Below, one piece after another: positions 9,602 to 17,443 of a DNA stretch of 64,000 bases. The notes beneath the pieces were generated by a model. That model had not been told where the DNA came from. It saw only the letters and a list, made by a program, of their open reading frames with translations, and did no database searches. The position numbers and the translations under genes are program-made. Position 1 is the first letter of the stretch. Each line of letters begins with the position of its first letter. This DNA is from Desertimonas sp963786985 (GTDB lineage: Bacteria; Actinomycetota; Acidimicrobiia; Acidimicrobiales; Ilumatobacteraceae): contig CAWBBL010000023.1 in NCBI GenBank assembly GCA_963786985.1, forward strand, positions 32,528 to 96,527, given 5' to 3'.

Positions 9602-10720
9602 TCAGCACAGGAACGGCCCGTCGGGACCGGGTCCCGGGCTCGTCGCGTCGTTGGGGTCGGTGTTCGCGAGGATCTCGCCTCCGTCGTAGTAGCCGTCGCA
9701 ATCGGTATCGGCTTGCCTCGGATCGGTGCCCCACTTGTTGACCTCGTCGCCGTCGTACAGACGATCGTCGTCGGTGTCGGCGTTGGTGGGATCGAGGCCC
9801 ATCGCGGCCTCCTGGTCGTTGGTGAGTCCATCTCCGTCGATGTCGTCGACGACCTCGTAATGCACGATGGTCTCGACGGGTGGCGCCTCGGTGGTCTCCG
9901 GTGCGGTCAGCTCCGGCGCCGGCGGCTGCGTGGGTTCCGGCGCGGCCGGGGCCTCGGCGCCCGGAGCGGTCGGGCCGGGCAGGCCGAGCGGGTCGACCAC
10001 TGTGGCGACCACGACCGCCGGCTCGGCGCCACCGTTCGACAGGAGCGCGCCGCCCGCAGCAACCGACGCCTGCCCGGCCGGGAGGGCGTTGCCCTGCTCA
10101 TCGGCGAGTGCCCCGTTCGTCACGAGCACGAAGACCGGCAGACCCGACGCGGGAACGGCGAACGACTCCCCGGGTGCGACGACGTCGCGCACCAGGTCGA
10201 CGTCGTAGTCGCCCGCCCCTGGCGTCATCACGCCCGCACCGTCCGACGCCGACAGTGCGATCTCCGTGAGCGTGGACCCGTCGGTCGCGCCGCCGTTGGA
10301 GAGCATCCGCGCGCCCGGTCCGGCGAACAGCGCCTCGCCTCGGCCGAGTCGGACCCGGGAACCGTCCGGTACGTCAGTGGTGACAGGCGAGCCAGCCACG
10401 GCGAGCACGAACGCCGCCGTTTCGACGTCGACCGTGACTCCGGCGGCATCCACCGTGTGCGGGGTCGCGACCCACCGGTACGGTCCATCGGCGAGCGTCA
10501 CGACGCCCTGGGCCACGACCTGGGAGTGACCGGTTGCGACCGGCTCGGAAGCTGCGGCCACGCGATCCGCGCCCGAAGACGACGGCGAGCCGACGATCAC
10601 CGCGCCGGCGACGAGTCCCGCGATCGCGTGGGCCGCGGCCGCCAGCCGGCGGCGCGCGCACCCCGCCGGTTCGCCCATTCTCGTCGTGTTCTTCGTGTTG
10701 ATCGGTGTGGTCGTCGCCAC
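9602..10720 (-). CDS. secreted protein with C-terminal thrombospondin type 3 repeats
   Basis: The 372-residue protein starts at a GTG preceded by GGAGGAA. A basic N-terminus and a hydrophobic stretch (HAIAGLVAGAVIVG) form a signal peptide or anchor. Residues 60-230 resemble a cupin-like or beta domain. A Pro/Thr/Glu linker follows, then calcium-binding repeats (DIDGDGLTNDQEAAMGLDP, NADTDDDRLYDGDE, QADTDCDGYYDGGE) near the C-terminus. TSP3 repeats bind calcium outside the cell. The N-terminus carries GEPAGCARR, nearly the same as the EPAGFARR segment before LPATG in the two downstream genes, an unusual position. There is no sorting signal. Its role beyond the cell surface is unknown. Confidence 0.75.
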   Translation of the reverse strand: MATTTPINTKNTTRMGEPAGCARRRLAAAAHAIAGLVAGAVIVGSPSSSGADRVAAASEPVATGHSQVVAQGVVTLADGPYRWVATPHTVDAAGVTVDVETAAFVLAVAGSPVTTDVPDGSRVRLGRGEALFAGPGARMLSNGGATDGSTLTEIALSASDGAGVMTPGAGDYDVDLVRDVVAPGESFAVPASGLPVFVLVTNGALADEQGNALPAGQASVAAGGALLSNGGAEPAVVVATVVDPLGLPGPTAPGAEAPAAPEPTQPPAPELTAPETTEAPPVETIVHYEVVDDIDGDGLTNDQEAAMGLDPTNADTDDDRLYDGDEVNKWGTDPRQADTDCDGYYDGGEILANTDPNDATSPGPGPDGPFLC

Positions 10721-10737
10721 GGTTCCTCCATCGCCGG

Positions 10738-10795
10738 ACTGCGCCCGTTCTGGCCACCGTGACAGGAACCGGCGGCGGCCGGAACCGGGCTATCC
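10738..10795 (-). repeat. leader repeat, copy upstream of TSP3 gene
   Basis: On the minus strand this copy contains CCGGTTCC, TGTCAC, and GCGCAGTCC just before the Shine-Dalgarno of the TSP3 gene. It matches a second copy about 230 bases further upstream at roughly four of five positions. It could be a shared promoter/5' leader. Confidence 0.5.
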
Positions 10796-10967
10796 CCGGC
10801 CACGGGGTAGGGGTTTCCGACTCGCGAGCTCCTGGCAGCACCATGCCTTCGCTGGCGCCGCCCTGAAAATCAGGCTGTTCAGCGACGACGGTGCTGTCGA
10901 ACTCGGCATCACCACCGATGCAGTGGCCGTCACCGATCGCGAGCTTCTCCTGGTTGCCCTCCTTCAG

Positions 10968-11024
10968 GACTGCGCTCGTTTGACCAGGGTGACAAGAAAC
11001 GGTTGCGGTCGGAACCGGGCTGCC
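10968..11024 (-). repeat. leader repeat, second copy without intact gene
   Basis: This is the second copy of the leader, with CCGGTTCC, TGTCACCCTGGTCAAA and GCGCAGTCC, followed by AAGGAGG but no intact start codon. The segment CCTGGTCAAA also occurs upstream of the next gene at about 12,400, suggesting a regulatory signal shared by the surface-protein genes. Confidence 0.5.
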
Positions 11025-11115
11025 CAGGCTCGCACCGGCAGGGAATCCGTAGCTCGACCTGTTCCCTCGGGCGGATGGGACTCGGCGGCGTGCCCAGCGA
11101 GCACGCCGAGTTCGT

Positions 11116-12357
11116 CTAGGGATGGTCGTCGGGGTCGAGCGGGCTGGTCCCGGCCTGCTCTTCCTCGAGGTCGGTGGATCCATCGTCGTCGGTGTCGGGG
11201 TTGGTCGGGTCGGTGCCGAGGAACACCTCCTCGCCGTCGATCAACCCGTCGTCGTCGGTGTCCGGGTCGCTCGGGTCGGAGCCGATCTCGGCCTCCTGGT
11301 CATTCGTCAGACCGTCGCCGTCCGTGTCCGCGGGCGAGAATGTCGTGGTCGTCGCACGCATCGTCGGCGTCACCACGTCGTCGATCGTCGACGGGGGCGG
11401 TGAGGTCGTCGGGGCGACGAGGTCAGCGCTGGGAACCTCCGCGCCCGGCGGCGATCCCTCGAGGGCGGTGCAGGGGGTGTCGAACGATCCGTAGCCGATG
11501 CGGACGTTGCCCTCGGCATCCTGGGCAATGCCCCGCGCCGAGAAGGTCTCGCACGGATTGAGATCAGGGTAGGAGGCACCCCACACCGTCACGAGCTCGT
11601 GGTCGTACTGGCCGAAACCGCCGTAACTCGGCGACCAGACCTCGATGCCAATTTCCGCTGGAATGTTCGTCGTGACCTCCAGGTAGGCCGTCCAACTCCC
11701 GTCGTCGTCCATGCCCTCCAGGTACGCGATGCCGCTGGTGATCTCCAAGCAGGTCACGCACAAGACGACATCGTCAAGGGCCTCCAGCTGGTGCGGGATC
11801 AGGCTGGCCAGCTCCTCGAGCTCGGCACCAGCGCCGAGCTGGCGCCGTACCTCGTCGGTCCAGTCGGCTGCGTCGGACGACAGCCAAGCGATCGCGTCGC
11901 CGGTCGACGGCGGCTGCTCGCTCGACGGGCGCGTCGAGGACGTCGCCGCCTGACCAGACGGCGGAGCGATACTCGGTGTCGTGGACGCCATCGGCGCCGG
12001 GGAAGTCGTGGTCGTCGAGCCGGGTGGCTCGACGCTGCTCGGAATCGTCGTCGTGGTCGTCGTCCGCTGGACGATCGTCGGACTGGTGGTGCTGGTCGTG
12101 CTCGCCGGTAGAGCAATCACCGGGGTCGTTGTGGATGAACCTATGGCCGCCAACCCGATGTCGTCGTCGCAGTCGCTGGCCGAGCTGCCATCTTCGCAGG
12201 AAAGTGACGGGCGGTCTTCAGCGGCGATCGACGCTGGTGTGACCACTGAGCACGCCGCCCCGACGCACGAGACCCAGATCCAGCCCATGACGCGCGGGGA
12301 TCGCGCTCGTGCGCGCACCGACTCGATCGTGCGGTCGGGGATGCTCGGGCTGCCCAT
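11116..12357 (-). CDS. secreted protein with thrombospondin type 3 repeats
   Basis: The 413-residue protein has a basic start and hydrophobic segment (VMGWIWVSCVGAACSVVTP) as signal peptide, a long Thr/Ser/Pro-rich region, a globular middle domain with several Cys (VVLCVTCLEI, NPCETF, DTPC), a second Thr-rich linker and a C-terminal run of TSP3 repeats (DTDGDGLTNDQEAEIGSDP and two more DTDDDG units). The repeats bind calcium; the protein should act outside the cell. Two adjacent ATGs exist; the second has the better distance to GGAGG. There is no LPXTG motif. It shares the C-terminal architecture with the neighbouring TSP3 protein. Confidence 0.75.
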   Translation of the reverse strand: MGSPSIPDRTIESVRARARSPRVMGWIWVSCVGAACSVVTPASIAAEDRPSLSCEDGSSASDCDDDIGLAAIGSSTTTPVIALPASTTSTTSPTIVQRTTTTTTIPSSVEPPGSTTTTSPAPMASTTPSIAPPSGQAATSSTRPSSEQPPSTGDAIAWLSSDAADWTDEVRRQLGAGAELEELASLIPHQLEALDDVVLCVTCLEITSGIAYLEGMDDDGSWTAYLEVTTNIPAEIGIEVWSPSYGGFGQYDHELVTVWGASYPDLNPCETFSARGIAQDAEGNVRIGYGSFDTPCTALEGSPPGAEVPSADLVAPTTSPPPSTIDDVVTPTMRATTTTFSPADTDGDGLTNDQEAEIGSDPSDPDTDDDGLIDGEEVFLGTDPTNPDTDDDGSTDLEEEQAGTSPLDPDDHP

Positions 12358-12571
12358 CATGTCCTCCGTCGTCGCGCTGCGGCGGAGTGATTTTGACCAG
12401 GGTCGGGTCGCCACCACGCCGCTGGTGTGGTCCGATCTTCGGTTCAATTGTCGGCTCGCGATGACGGCGCCGGAACCTGGCGAGCCGTGCTCGTGAGCTA
12501 CGGCTTGCCCTACCTGTGATGCGCGTCAAGTTCGGTTCGCCAGCCTCCACAGGGTCCGGAACGCAGTGCGG

Positions 12572-13816
12572 TCAGCGGCTTGGAGCGCCGTTGACCGGTG
12601 CGGACCCTCGCACGGTGACGCCCGCATCGCGCGTCGTGATCAACTCGAGATCGCCGCCGATCGCTCCGAGTCGGTCACGGATGTTGTCGATCCCTCGGCC
12701 AGTCGACGTGGTGGCCGGATCGAACCCGATGCCGTCGTCGGTGACCGAGATCCACAGTGTCGATGCGTCGCTACCGCACGCCAGCCTTATCGACCGTGCC
12801 CGCGCATGCTTGACGGCGTTCTGCATCGCCTCGACGCAGCAGAAGTACAGCGCCGCCTCGACGTCGGGGTGATGGCGGCCGACATCGTCGAGCGCGACCG
12901 TCACTGTGAGCGGGCAGCGATCGGCAGCAGATTGCAACGCTGCCGCCAGACCATGCTCCGTGAGCACGGGCGGGTAGACACCCTGGGCGAGATTGCGCAA
13001 CTCGTCGTGGGCGACGCGCAGTTCGTGGCGCAATGAATCGAGCATGCCGGCGGCAGTCGGGCCGTCGACGACGCAGAGTTCCTTCGCCCGAGACAGCCCG
13101 ATGCCGATGCCGATCAATCGCTGCTGGGCGCCGTCGTGCAGGTCGCGCTCGATCCGCCGTCGCTCGCGGTCGGTCGCCGCGACCACCCGGGCTCGTGAGC
13201 GTCGCAACTCGTCGGCCTGCTCGGCAAGTTCGGATCGCGACGCCGTCACGGCCGCCAGCACACCCTGCACGCGGACGCTGTTCTGCAGCACCATCAAGGC
13301 GACGAGAGCAACCAGCGTGGGGGCGAAGAAGACCAGCACAGCATCGCGAATCCCACCTGGGACGTCCTCGCTCAGGCCAGAGAAGTCCTGCAGCAGGCCA
13401 ACGAGCACGACCGCAAGCGACACGACAACCGACGTGACGACGTAGAAGGTCAACTCCTTTCCGGTGATCAACGATGCCGCCAGCACCGAGGGCAACAGCG
13501 CCGTGAGCATCATCAGCGGCCAGCAGAACGTGGCGATCGTCGCCGCGGCGATGGCGATGCTCCAATTGGCAGCCGCCAACCACCGTAGGGCACGACCGAC
13601 GTCGCCGCGACCCAACGGGCGCAGACCCGCGGCCATCACGACACCGGACAGGGCGACGAGCACGGCGGCGAGCGTGAGGTACGACGACGACACGACGGTC
13701 AACCGGACGACCACCATCAACACGGTCGCCGCCAGCGCCGTCCCGATGTCGACGAGGATGATGGCCCGCAGGCGGGCAACGCTGCTGGCGGCTTCGATCG
13801 ACCCCGGTCGGCTCAT
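12572..13816 (-). CDS. sensor histidine kinase, NarL/LiaS-like (HisKA_3)
   Basis: The 414-residue protein has five or six N-terminal membrane helices (residues 15-180), a coiled stretch, then the HisKA_3 dimerisation helix with phospho-acceptor His227 in RRIERDLHDGAQQRL. The ATPase domain follows with an N-box (CCVEAMQNAVKHA) and G-box (VTDDGIGFD). There is no large periplasmic sensor, so it probably senses membrane state. It overlaps the upstream response-regulator gene as ATGA and is its cognate kinase. Confidence 0.9.
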   Translation of the reverse strand: MSRPGSIEAASSVARLRAIILVDIGTALAATVLMVVVRLTVVSSSYLTLAAVLVALSGVVMAAGLRPLGRGDVGRALRWLAAANWSIAIAAATIATFCWPLMMLTALLPSVLAASLITGKELTFYVVTSVVVSLAVVLVGLLQDFSGLSEDVPGGIRDAVLVFFAPTLVALVALMVLQNSVRVQGVLAAVTASRSELAEQADELRRSRARVVAATDRERRRIERDLHDGAQQRLIGIGIGLSRAKELCVVDGPTAAGMLDSLRHELRVAHDELRNLAQGVYPPVLTEHGLAAALQSAADRCPLTVTVALDDVGRHHPDVEAALYFCCVEAMQNAVKHARARSIRLACGSDASTLWISVTDDGIGFDPATTSTGRGIDNIRDRLGAIGGDLELITTRDAGVTVRGSAPVNGAPSR

Positions 13817-14499
13817 CCCGAGCTGACCGGCTGGTGGCCGGCGAGGAACATCAGCACGGCCATCACCCGACGATTGACGTCGGCAGCGCCGTCGAGGCCG
13901 AGCTTGACGAAGATCGCCGTGCTGTGCTTCTCGACCGAGTGTGGGCTGACACCGAGCGACTCGGCGATTGCGACGTTGGTGGCCCCGGTCGCCATCTCGG
14001 CCAGCACGTCGAGCTCACGCGCCGTAAGGGTCAGGAGCGGCGAATCGACCATCCGCGTTCGTGCTCGGACGAGTGCGTCGACGACCTCGTCGTCGATGAA
14101 CGAGCCTCCGCCGGCGACGACCCTGATCGCCTGGGCGAGACGGTCGACCTCGTCGACCCGATCCTTCAGCACGTAACCGCGGCCGCGGGTGCCGTCGTCG
14201 AGCAGCGCGAGCGCATACGCCGGATCGACGAACTGGGACAGTACGACGACCCCCAACTCGGGGCGCGTTGCTCGAAAGCGCCGGGCGGCCTGGATCCCTT
14301 CGTCACGGTGATTGGGCGGCATGCGGATGTCGGTGACGACGACGTCCGGTTCGTCTCGCTCGACGGCCTCGTACAGCTCGTCCAACGTGCTACAGACAGT
14401 CGTCGGGACGAGGTCGCCCGCCGCCACGAGCAGGCTCACCAGACCCTCGCGCACGAGGAGGTTGTCCTCTGCCACCACGAGCCGGAGCACCCCAACCAT
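13813..14499 (-). CDS. LuxR/NarL-type response regulator
   Basis: The 228-residue protein has a receiver domain with acidic residues AEDN at 10-13, phospho-acceptor Asp57 (VVVTDIRMPP) and a conserved Lys in GYVLKD. A C-terminal LuxR helix-turn-helix follows (LTARELDVLAEMATGATN...GVSPHSVEKH). It binds DNA when phosphorylated by the adjacent kinase. The ATG at 14499 fits the family start but has only a weak ribosome site; a GTG three codons downstream is possible. Targets are unknown; the nearby surface-protein genes are candidates by position only. Confidence 0.9.
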   Translation of the reverse strand: MVGVLRLVVAEDNLLVREGLVSLLVAAGDLVPTTVCSTLDELYEAVERDEPDVVVTDIRMPPNHRDEGIQAARRFRATRPELGVVVLSQFVDPAYALALLDDGTRGRGYVLKDRVDEVDRLAQAIRVVAGGGSFIDDEVVDALVRARTRMVDSPLLTLTARELDVLAEMATGATNVAIAESLGVSPHSVEKHSTAIFVKLGLDGAADVNRRVMAVLMFLAGHQPVSSG

Positions 14500-14711
14500 C
14501 CACGAGCGACGGTACCAGCGCGACGCCGCCACAGTAAGAAGGCTGGCCCACAGCATGACTACCGGAAACCCCCACGGTCTCGGTGAGGGCGTCAGACGAC
14601 CGTCCACAAAGCTCGTGCCGGCGGAGCGAGTGGTCCGATCGCTGCGTTGGCCCGCCTGCGCAGCCGCACTTCTTTCAGGTCTCCAATGGTGACGACGGCG
14701 TACGTGTAGTT

Positions 14712-14837
14712 TCAGACCTGGATGTGATAGTCGAACGCGCTCTGGAGCGACGGGCAAGGGTTGTACGCGCTCGCGGCGATGGGCGCTGCCGTGACGGCGA
14801 CGGCGGCGGCGATCGTGGCCATTCGACGGCGAGTCAT
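14712..14837 (-). CDS. 41-residue exported peptide precursor
   Basis: A basic n-region (MTRRRM), hydrophobic core (ATIAAAVAVTAAPIA) and AxA cleavage site (ASA) form a complete Sec signal. Cleavage would release a 17-residue peptide beginning YNPCPSL. AGGAGG lies eleven bases before the ATG. Too short for most gene finders. The single Cys and lack of paralogues here give no function. It lies just upstream of the response-regulator gene on the same strand, separated by about 210 bases. It could be an exported signal peptide or a decayed secreted protein. Confidence 0.5.
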   Translation of the reverse strand: MTRRRMATIAAAVAVTAAPIAASAYNPCPSLQSAFDYHIQV

Positions 14838-15228
14838 CGCTGGGGAACCTCCTGGTGTGACGGAGTGGTTCGGTGCGTCCGACTCGGCGGATTGACGGCG
14901 TCGGTGCCTTCGCTGATAAGCCTCTGGAGTCTTGCTCACTTGACCGGTGATCGAGCGCGCGGCCTTGTGGTGTGGAACCGGGCTCGACGTGTTAGCGACG
15001 CCTGCTCACCAAGCCCGATCGAGTCGTTCCCAGATCGGGATGATGAAGTCGCCGAAGGCGAGCATCCAGTCGACGACTTCGGAGGAGCGGATGATGGCTC
15101 CTAACCCCAGAACGGCCATGTGGAGTTGGTAGAGGTTGAGGGCATGGAGCGCCGGTCGTGGACCCACTGGGGTGGCGATCGGCGTGGCCAGGTGCGCGAC
15201 GTAGCCGACATGAAGTCGCTGCGCTGAC
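14838..15228. other. divergent intergenic region
   Basis: It lies between the minus-strand peptide gene and the plus-strand SDR gene and should hold both promoters. No gene, repeat or RNA was recognised. Confidence 0.35.
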
Positions 15229-15996
15229 GTGGGGTTCCTCGACGACAGCTACGGCCTGCGTGACAGGACTGCAGTGGTGACGGGGGCTCGGTCTGGGATC
15301 GGTCGCGCTTCGGCACTCGCTCTCGCCGGAGCGGGCGCCGACGTCGTCCTGTGGGGGCGGTCGCCGACCGGGATGGACGATGTCGCCGCCGAGGCGCGTG
15401 CGCTCGGTGTGCGTGCCCGGGTCGTCAGCGCCGACCTCGGCGATTCCGCCGCCGTTGAAAGACTCGCCACGGAGCTGGCCGGTTCGGTCGAGGTCGACAT
15501 CCTCGTTAACAACGCTGGGATGATCACCCGCCGACCAACAAGCGAAGTCACGTTGTCTGACTGGCGTCACCTACTCGCGGTCAACCTCGACGCGGTCTTC
15601 CTGCTCAGCCGCTGCTTCGGCGTGCCGATGACCGAACGAGGTCGCGGGGCCATAATCAACGTCGCCTCGGTGCTGTCATTTCAGGGCGGCATCGGAGTAG
15701 CGGCGTACGCAGCCAGCAAGCACGCGGTCGCCGGATTGACGAAGGCGCTCGCCAACGAGTGGGCCAGCCTCGGCGTCAACGTCAACGCTGTGGCTCCCGG
15801 CTATGTCAGTACCGAGACCACCCGGCCACTTCGCGAGGATGCGAACCGCGAGCTGAGCATCCGGTCGCGGATCCCTGCCGGGCGGTGGGCCGATCCCGAA
15901 GACATCGGCACGGCGGTGGCATTCCTCGCGTCGCCAGCCGCCCGCTACATCCACGGGCACTTGCTCGTCGTCGACGGAGGGTGGATGGGGCGATGA
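15229..15996 (+). CDS. SDR oxidoreductase, KduD/gluconate dehydrogenase-like
   Basis: The 255-residue classical short-chain dehydrogenase has the cofactor motif TGARSGIG (residues 19-26), NNAG near 92 and the YAASK catalytic motif (Tyr, Lys) with upstream Ser. The C-terminus ends LLVVDGGWMGR, typical of KduD and 3-oxoacyl reductase-like sugar dehydrogenases. It interconverts a hydroxyl and a ketone with NAD(P). It starts with GTG. It stands alone, so the substrate cannot be inferred from context. Confidence 0.85.
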   Translation: MGFLDDSYGLRDRTAVVTGARSGIGRASALALAGAGADVVLWGRSPTGMDDVAAEARALGVRARVVSADLGDSAAVERLATELAGSVEVDILVNNAGMITRRPTSEVTLSDWRHLLAVNLDAVFLLSRCFGVPMTERGRGAIINVASVLSFQGGIGVAAYAASKHAVAGLTKALANEWASLGVNVNAVAPGYVSTETTRPLREDANRELSIRSRIPAGRWADPEDIGTAVAFLASPAARYIHGHLLVVDGGWMGR

Positions 15997-16376
15997 CGTG
16001 AAGGAACAGCTGAGCGATGCCGGTGATGATCGACCGCTGGGCGAGCAGCCACGGCGTCGACCGAGTCGGTGCCGGCGCGTTGAGCGCGAGCGCAGTGTCG
16101 GGGGCTCATCAAAGGTCGCGTCTGATGCTTACCGACAGTCGCGCTGCTGAGAGGTCGGGTTCCGTCCGCCCAGCCGGCTTTTACCGTGCTGGCGCACCGA
16201 ACAGCGGCCCTGTCACGATCGGTGGCGCCGGGATTGCGGCGTTGGCGGGCGACTGGCGGGCTCACGAGTGTCGGACCTGTTGGGCGTTCGTGGCCGCCGA
16301 GCACGTCTTCGACACGGGTTTGGGCAGGGCGCCCACGCCGCCCTGCGCGCCTTTGACCACGACTGACACGTGCGGC
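15997..16376. other. degraded region upstream of ABC-ATPase remnant
   Basis: No intact gene. The frame leading into the ATPase remnant has no recognisable domain here, so this is probably decayed or shuffled DNA left by mobile-element activity. Confidence 0.4.
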
Positions 16377-16580
16377 ACGCATGGTCGCAACATGGAGAAC
16401 GCCCTTGCCATGGGCCGCCGCATCGTCGTCATGAGTCGCGGCCGGATCGTCGGCGATGTGGGTGGCGATGCGAAACGCGACCTCCGCCCAACCGATCTCA
16501 TCGACCTCATCACCGGCGCCGGCGACGCAGTCAGCGACCGCCTGCTGTTGCCCGAGTTCGAGCAAGTAGGAGTTGGTTGA
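16377..16580 (+). pseudogene. C-terminal fragment of a sugar ABC ATPase
   Basis: The translation reads MENALAMGRRIVVMSRGRIV and then DLRPTDLIDLI, the pattern that follows the H-loop in FrcA-like single-domain sugar ATPases. Walker A, signature and Walker B regions are missing upstream, so only the last 60 or so residues of the gene remain. It probably marks a former transporter operon disrupted by the neighbouring transposase debris. Confidence 0.6.
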
Positions 16581-16843
16581 GCCGGTGACGCCGTGATCGG
16601 CCAGCAGTTTCGATTGCGCGTCGGGTTGCCGACGGTCACCTCGCCGTCGGGATCGACATCTCCAACCAGGTGCGGAGCTCGACGTCCCATTGTCGGCTGG
16701 GACAATCTCGTCGTGGGACGACAGGTCGTCGTTGCGCACGCGTAGCCGATCGCGGTGCAGAGTCACGCGACCTCCGCGCGCTGAGGTAGCCCGGGTAACA
16801 AGCGGCTTCGCGGTCCACGACAGCCCTGGTTCAGTCTGCAACT

Positions 16844-17101
16844 AGCGGCTGCGGGCCTCGAACTCGGCGAGCCGGCAGCCACCAAACCCACTACCGCGTG
16901 CGCCACGACCGGATCAGCCAGGGCAACGTGTCACTCCGCGTCGGCGGCGTCCTGCATCACATCGGACTCGGCCGCCACCTCCACGGAACCCCCATCATCA
17001 TGCTCATCAACGACCTCGACATCCGCGTCATCAACGCCACCACCGGCGAAATCATCCGCCAACTGACCATCGACCCCACCCGCCGCTACCACGGCACCGC
17101 A
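16844..17101 (+). pseudogene. C-terminal fragment of IS481-like integrase-core transposase
   Basis: The translation THYRVRHDRISQGNVSLRVG followed by LHHIGLGRHLHGT, DLDIRVI, TGEIIRQLTIDPTRRY is the C-terminal tail of actinobacterial IS481/rve-type transposases. The catalytic DDE core is absent and the frame runs on into tRNA flanking sequence, so the element is truncated and inactive. It lies next to tRNA-Arg, a common insertion area. Confidence 0.7.
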
Positions 17102-17149
17102 GCGCCGATCGGCGGCCCACGACGACCCTACGGACCCCCAAAACCAAAC

Positions 17150-17177
17150 CAGCCGAACCCTGATGGGGGTTCGGCTG
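17150..17177 (-). terminator. intrinsic terminator downstream of tRNA-Arg
   Basis: A perfect 11-bp stem (CAGCCGAACCC/GGGTTCGGCTG) with a 6-base loop is followed on the minus strand by GGTTTGGTTTT, a T-rich tail, fitting termination of the tRNA transcript. Confidence 0.75.
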
Positions 17178-17204
17178 TCCGGGATGTCTCGCGACATCAC
17201 ACAG

Positions 17205-17277
17205 CGCGCTCGGAGGGAGTCGAACCCCCAACCTTCTGATCCGTAGTCAGATGCTCTATCCATTGAGCTACGAGCGC
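17205..17277 (-). tRNA. tRNA-Arg (anticodon ACG)
   Basis: A 73-base cloverleaf: 7-bp acceptor stem GCGCTCG/CGAGCGC, D-arm AGCTCAATGGATAGAGC, anticodon stem-loop TCTGA-CTACGGA-TCAGA with ACG at 34-36, and T-arm GGGGGTTCGACTCCC. CCA is not encoded. The ACG anticodon, with A34 converted to inosine, reads CGN arginine codons. Confidence 0.95.
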
Positions 17278-17399
17278 AGTCGTTGTGGCCCAGGGAGTTT
17301 ACGCCGATCGGGGCGTTGTTCGACTGCCGTGAAACGGTCAGTGGTGCCGGGATTGCGGTCGGAGAATCTGGTGACGGAGGCCGCGGGTGCACCGCTGAG

Positions 17400-17432
17400 T
17401 TCCGGGGGGACCGCCCGTCGATCCCCCCGGAA
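17400..17432 (-). terminator. hairpin terminator of first sugar ABC operon
   Basis: An 11-bp perfect stem (TTCCGGGGGGA/TCCCCCCGGAA) with an 11-base loop lies just 3' of the binding-protein gene. There is no U-tract, as is common in actinobacteria. Confidence 0.65.
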
Positions 17433-17443
17433 CGATCTGGCGG

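Larger units (their letters stand above)
10721..11115. other. leader region with duplicated element and gene remnant
   Basis: This gap contains two related leader copies (listed separately). Between them a minus-strand frame with protein-like composition (KEGNQEKLAIGDGHCIGGD) follows the second leader and its AAGGAGG but has no start codon and no stop at a plausible place. It may be the remnant of a duplicated surface-protein gene. Confidence 0.45.

Noticed and set aside
10738..11024. Leader repeats as a cyclic di-GMP riboswitch
   Set aside because: The conserved GEMM core (GCAAA and paired stems) is not seen; only sequence similarity between two copies supports a function.
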